A DNA stretch of 7,771 nt. Origin: an uncultured Eubacteriales bacterium. GTDB taxonomy: Bacteria > Bacillota > Clostridia > Oscillospirales > CAG-272. Shown in pieces: positions 5,969-7,771 of this stretch. The stretch lies in assembly GCA_934474225.1 (NCBI GenBank), contig CAKSLU010000049.1, positions 1 to 7,771 on the forward strand, in the 5' to 3' direction. How positions within the stretch are numbered: position 1 is the stretch's first letter; the number at the start of each line of letters is the position of its first letter. The position numbers were made by a program, and so were the translations under genes. Under the pieces are notes generated by a model, which was not told the origin of the DNA, did not search any database, and was given only the letters and a program-made list of their open reading frames with translations.

Positions 5969-6748
5969 TCAGAGTTCAAAGAAGGAACCGAGCACGCGGG
6001 CAAAGAGCGCCGGGTCGTCGGCAAAGGAGAAGTGGCTGCCGCCGGGGACGACGACAAGCCCCGCGTCGGGAATGTCGCGCTCCATGCGTTTCGCGTCGGC
6101 AAGCGGCGTCGCGTCGTCGGCATCGCCCCAGAAGAGCAGGGTCGGCGCGGTGACCAGCGGCAGGCAGTGCGCAAGGTCCTCGTTCACCGCCAGCACCAGC
6201 GTTTTTTTCATGATTTCGCCGGCATTGTTATAGTCCGCCGAACCGCGCTTTTTCCGCCAGGCGTCCACCGCGCCGGGGAACAGCTTCTGCATCGGCTTGG
6301 TCGAGAGGACGCGCCGCCCCGCCTTGTAGGCGGCAAGCGACAGGCGCGCGCCGGGCGATTTTTTCGGCTTCAGCCCCGCCGCATCCACCAGCATCACGCG
6401 GTCGATGGTAAAGGGCAGGGGACGCGCGCTTTGCGCCTCAAACATTTTGAGAATGACGCGCCCGCCGTAGGAGTGGCCGATAAGCGACACATGCGTGACG
6501 CCGAGCGACTTGAGCATGCCGATAAAGAGGTCGGCATAGTCGCCGGGCGACATCGGCGCGGGCGGCTCGGGGCTCTTCCCAAAGCCGCAGAGGTCGGGGA
6601 GCAGAACGGTGTACTTTTTCGCAAGCGCTGCCGCCGTGCGGCGGAAGACCTCGCCCGAGCAGCCCCAGCCGTGCAAGATCAGCACGGCGCATTCGCCCTC
6701 TCCGAGCCGCTCGTATTCCACCGTGCGGCTGCCGTCCGTGTAGCGCAT
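5969..6748 (-). CDS. Alpha/beta-fold hydrolase of unknown substrate
   Basis: This is a 259-residue single-domain alpha/beta hydrolase with no signal peptide, so it is probably cytoplasmic. The oxyanion-hole motif HGWG is at 26-29, and the nucleophile elbow GHSYGG is at 91-96 with S93. The likely acid is D211 in WGDADDATP (207-215), and the catalytic His is H239 (GGSHFSF). The triad is complete and correctly ordered, and the length is normal for esterases, lactonases and haloperoxidase-like members. It is the first gene of the minus-strand operon and ends 13 bases before murF, whose ribosome binding site fills the gap. A role in wall-precursor metabolism, such as removing an ester or amide or editing a precursor, is inferred from position only. 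The ATG at 6748 has GGGGGA about seven bases upstream. Confidence 0.9.
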   Translation of the reverse strand: MRYTDGSRTVEYERLGEGECAVLILHGWGCSGEVFRRTAAALAKKYTVLLPDLCGFGKSPEPPAPMSPGDYADLFIGMLKSLGVTHVSLIGHSYGGRVILKMFEAQSARPLPFTIDRVMLVDAAGLKPKKSPGARLSLAAYKAGRRVLSTKPMQKLFPGAVDAWRKKRGSADYNNAGEIMKKTLVLAVNEDLAHCLPLVTAPTLLFWGDADDATPLADAKRMERDIPDAGLVVVPGGSHFSFADDPALFARVLGSFFEL

Positions 6749-6782
6749 CGTTTTTCCCCCAATCCGTAAAAATCCAAATTAC

Positions 6783-6812
6783 AGTATAGCATATCAGCAG
6801 CGCTATTGCCAC
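6783..6812 (-). promoter_or_regulatory. Predicted promoter of the hydrolase-murF-ddl operon
   Basis: On the minus strand, TATACT (6783-6788) is preceded by TG one base upstream, giving the extended -10 TGCTATACT. The best -35 is GTGGCA (6807-6812), four of six consensus bases at 18-base spacing, so activity would rest mainly on the extended -10. The start site would be about 30 bases before the hydrolase ATG. Confidence 0.5.
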
Positions 6813-6852
6813 AGTTTTTTGAAAAAAGCTGCGGCTTTTCGGGTAAAAATTC

Positions 6853-6927
6853 TGCACAATTGCGCATTTAGGCTTTACAGCGTATTTTATTCTATGCTAT
6901 AATATAAAATACTATAAAAATATATAG
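6853..6927 (+). promoter_or_regulatory. cdaA promoter with flanking palindromes
   Basis: TTTACA (6874-6879) and a perfect TATAAT (6898-6903) are 18 bases apart. The TG at 6895-6896 gives an extended -10, so this is a strong vegetative promoter reading into cdaA. An imperfect palindrome, TGCACAATTGCGCA (6853-6866), lies just upstream of the -35, and CTATA-n6-TATAG (6912-6927) lies at the expected transcript start. Either could be an operator, but the region is AT-rich and chance palindromes are common. Confidence 0.75.
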
Positions 6928-6934
6928 AATTATC

Positions 6935-6950
6935 GGAGGTGCGGATTTTG
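6935..6950 (+). promoter_or_regulatory. Ribosome binding site selecting a TTG start for cdaA
   Basis: GGAGG (6935-6939) is followed after eight bases by TTG (6948-6950), which opens the cdaA frame. No ATG or GTG in this frame lies at a suitable distance, and the next in-frame Met is residue 71, inside the membrane region. Confidence 0.8.
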
Positions 6951-7771
6951 CAGACCATTCTCGGCTTCCTGACGGATACATTCGGCAGAATCGGCGCGCA
7001 GTTTTTGTCGATTTCGTTTAACGACATTATCGACATTGCCCTGCTCGCCGTGGTGCTGTACTATGTCTATCGCTTCGTCCGCGAGCGGCGGGCGGGCAAG
7101 CTGGCGCTCGGGCTCGGGATTCTCGTGGTGCTCTATGCGCTGACGACCATCTTTGAGATGTACGCCATGAGTTTTCTGCTCCAAAATGTGTTCCAGGTCG
7201 GTCTGCTGGCGCTCATCATCCTGTTCCAGCCCGAGCTGCGCGCCGCGCTTGAGAAGGTGGGCGGCGACCCGCTGCGCTCCATCCGCAGCCTTGCCGAACC
7301 GAAGGAGGTCGCCGAGGCGACCCGCGCCATCGACAACATCTGCATCGCGGCAAGCGACATGGCGCGCGACCGCACCGGCGCGCTGATTGTCATTGAGCGC
7401 ACCACAAAGCTCGGCGACATCATGAAGACCGGCGTGCAGCTGGACGCCGTGATCTCGCAGAGCCTCATCAAGAATATTTTTTTCAACAAGGCGGCGCTGC
7501 ACGACGGCGCGATGATCATCCGCGACAACCGCATTGCTGCGGCGGGCTGCTTCCTGCCGCTGACGCAGAATACGCAGATCAGCAAGGACAAGGGCACGCG
7601 CCACCGCGCGGGCGTCGGCGTCAGCGAGGTCAGCGACGCGGTGGTCATCATTGTCTCCGAGGAGACCGGCGAGATTTCGCTGGCGATCGGCGGTTCGCTG
7701 CTCGGCGGGCAGAATTACACCACGCTGCGCCAGCAGCTGACGCAGCTGCTCTTCGGCGACACGCGCCGCAA
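6948..7771 (+). CDS. cdaA: Diadenylate cyclase CdaA (3' end cut by window)
   Basis: This is a membrane-anchored DisA_N/DAC-domain enzyme that condenses two ATP into c-di-AMP, which controls potassium and osmolyte transport and affects wall homeostasis. Its 274 visible residues begin with three hydrophobic helices (about 27-44, 52-70 and 76-93), followed by a linker and the DAC domain. The catalytic motifs are intact: HDGAMII with D186-G187-A188, and GTRHRAGVG with R218-H219-R220. The visible part already about equals the usual length of roughly 270-280 residues, so only the extreme C-terminus is likely to be missing. In Firmicutes, cdaA is typically followed by the CdaR/YbbR gene and often glmM; these would lie past the window edge. 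It is transcribed away from the hydrolase-murF-ddl operon, with 199 bases between start codons. Confidence 0.95.
   Translation, partial: MQTILGFLTDTFGRIGAQFLSISFNDIIDIALLAVVLYYVYRFVRERRAGKLALGLGILVVLYALTTIFEMYAMSFLLQNVFQVGLLALIILFQPELRAALEKVGGDPLRSIRSLAEPKEVAEATRAIDNICIAASDMARDRTGALIVIERTTKLGDIMKTGVQLDAVISQSLIKNIFFNKAALHDGAMIIRDNRIAAAGCFLPLTQNTQISKDKGTRHRAGVGVSEVSDAVVIIVSEETGEISLAIGGSLLGGQNYTTLRQQLTQLLFGDTRR

Noticed and set aside
5956..6174. Upstream extension of the murF frame into the hydrolase gene
   Set aside because: The added residues are an out-of-frame reading of the hydrolase. The ATG at 5955 has a GGAGG site and starts the membrane module.
5954..6769. 271-codon + strand frame opposite the hydrolase
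   Set aside because: It mirrors a hydrolase with an intact catalytic triad and has Arg/His-rich composition typical of an antisense shadow.

Overview
This GC-rich window has long open frames on both strands, GGAGG-type ribosome binding sites, and short, highly palindromic intergenic repeats. Together these suggest a high-GC Clostridia genome, probably of the Oscillospirales/Ruminococcaceae type. That placement is an inference from gene content and repeat style, not from a marker gene.

Layout. Positions 1-250 hold no gene. They carry a densely folded MITE-like repeat (about 51-220) and a T-rich tract. A strong extended -10 promoter with a superimposed SmtB/ArsR-type operator (254-304) then drives a two-gene metal-resistance operon on the + strand. 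Its genes are a 94-residue ArsR/SmtB-family sensor (328-612) with an intact alpha-5 metal site, and a 670-residue P1B-2 (ZntA/CadA-type) Zn/Cd/Pb efflux ATPase (616-2628). In the ATPase, the usual N-terminal HMA domain is replaced by a His/Cys-rich tail. A strong, apparently bidirectional hairpin terminator (2638-2676) closes the operon.

Positions 2677-3166 are a gene-free convergent intergenic region packed with several repeat types: an inverted-repeat element, a small hairpin repeat, a MITE-like element, a truncated second copy of the first element, and a double hairpin that probably terminates the minus-strand operon.

Positions 3167-6748 (minus strand) form a compact three-gene operon, read from right to left: an alpha/beta hydrolase, a MurF-like ligase and a D-Ala-D-Ala ligase (Ddl). 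The MurF-like ligase has a five-helix membrane module at its N-terminus where the substrate-binding domain of classical MurF would be. Ddl makes the dipeptide that MurF adds to the peptidoglycan stem. The hydrolase has no assignable substrate but is tightly coupled to them (13 nt gap).

Positions 6749-6947 are a divergent promoter region. From 6948 to the window edge runs cdaA, a membrane diadenylate cyclase that starts with TTG; its C-terminus is cut off by the window. CdaA makes c-di-AMP, a regulator of turgor and wall homeostasis, so a cell-wall precursor operon and a c-di-AMP synthase share one divergent promoter region.

I see no clearly new defence or mobile system. The best candidates for a second look are the membrane-anchored MurF/Ddl/hydrolase operon, the His/Cys-rich zinc pump with its well-preserved sensor-operator pair, and the stacked intergenic repeats.
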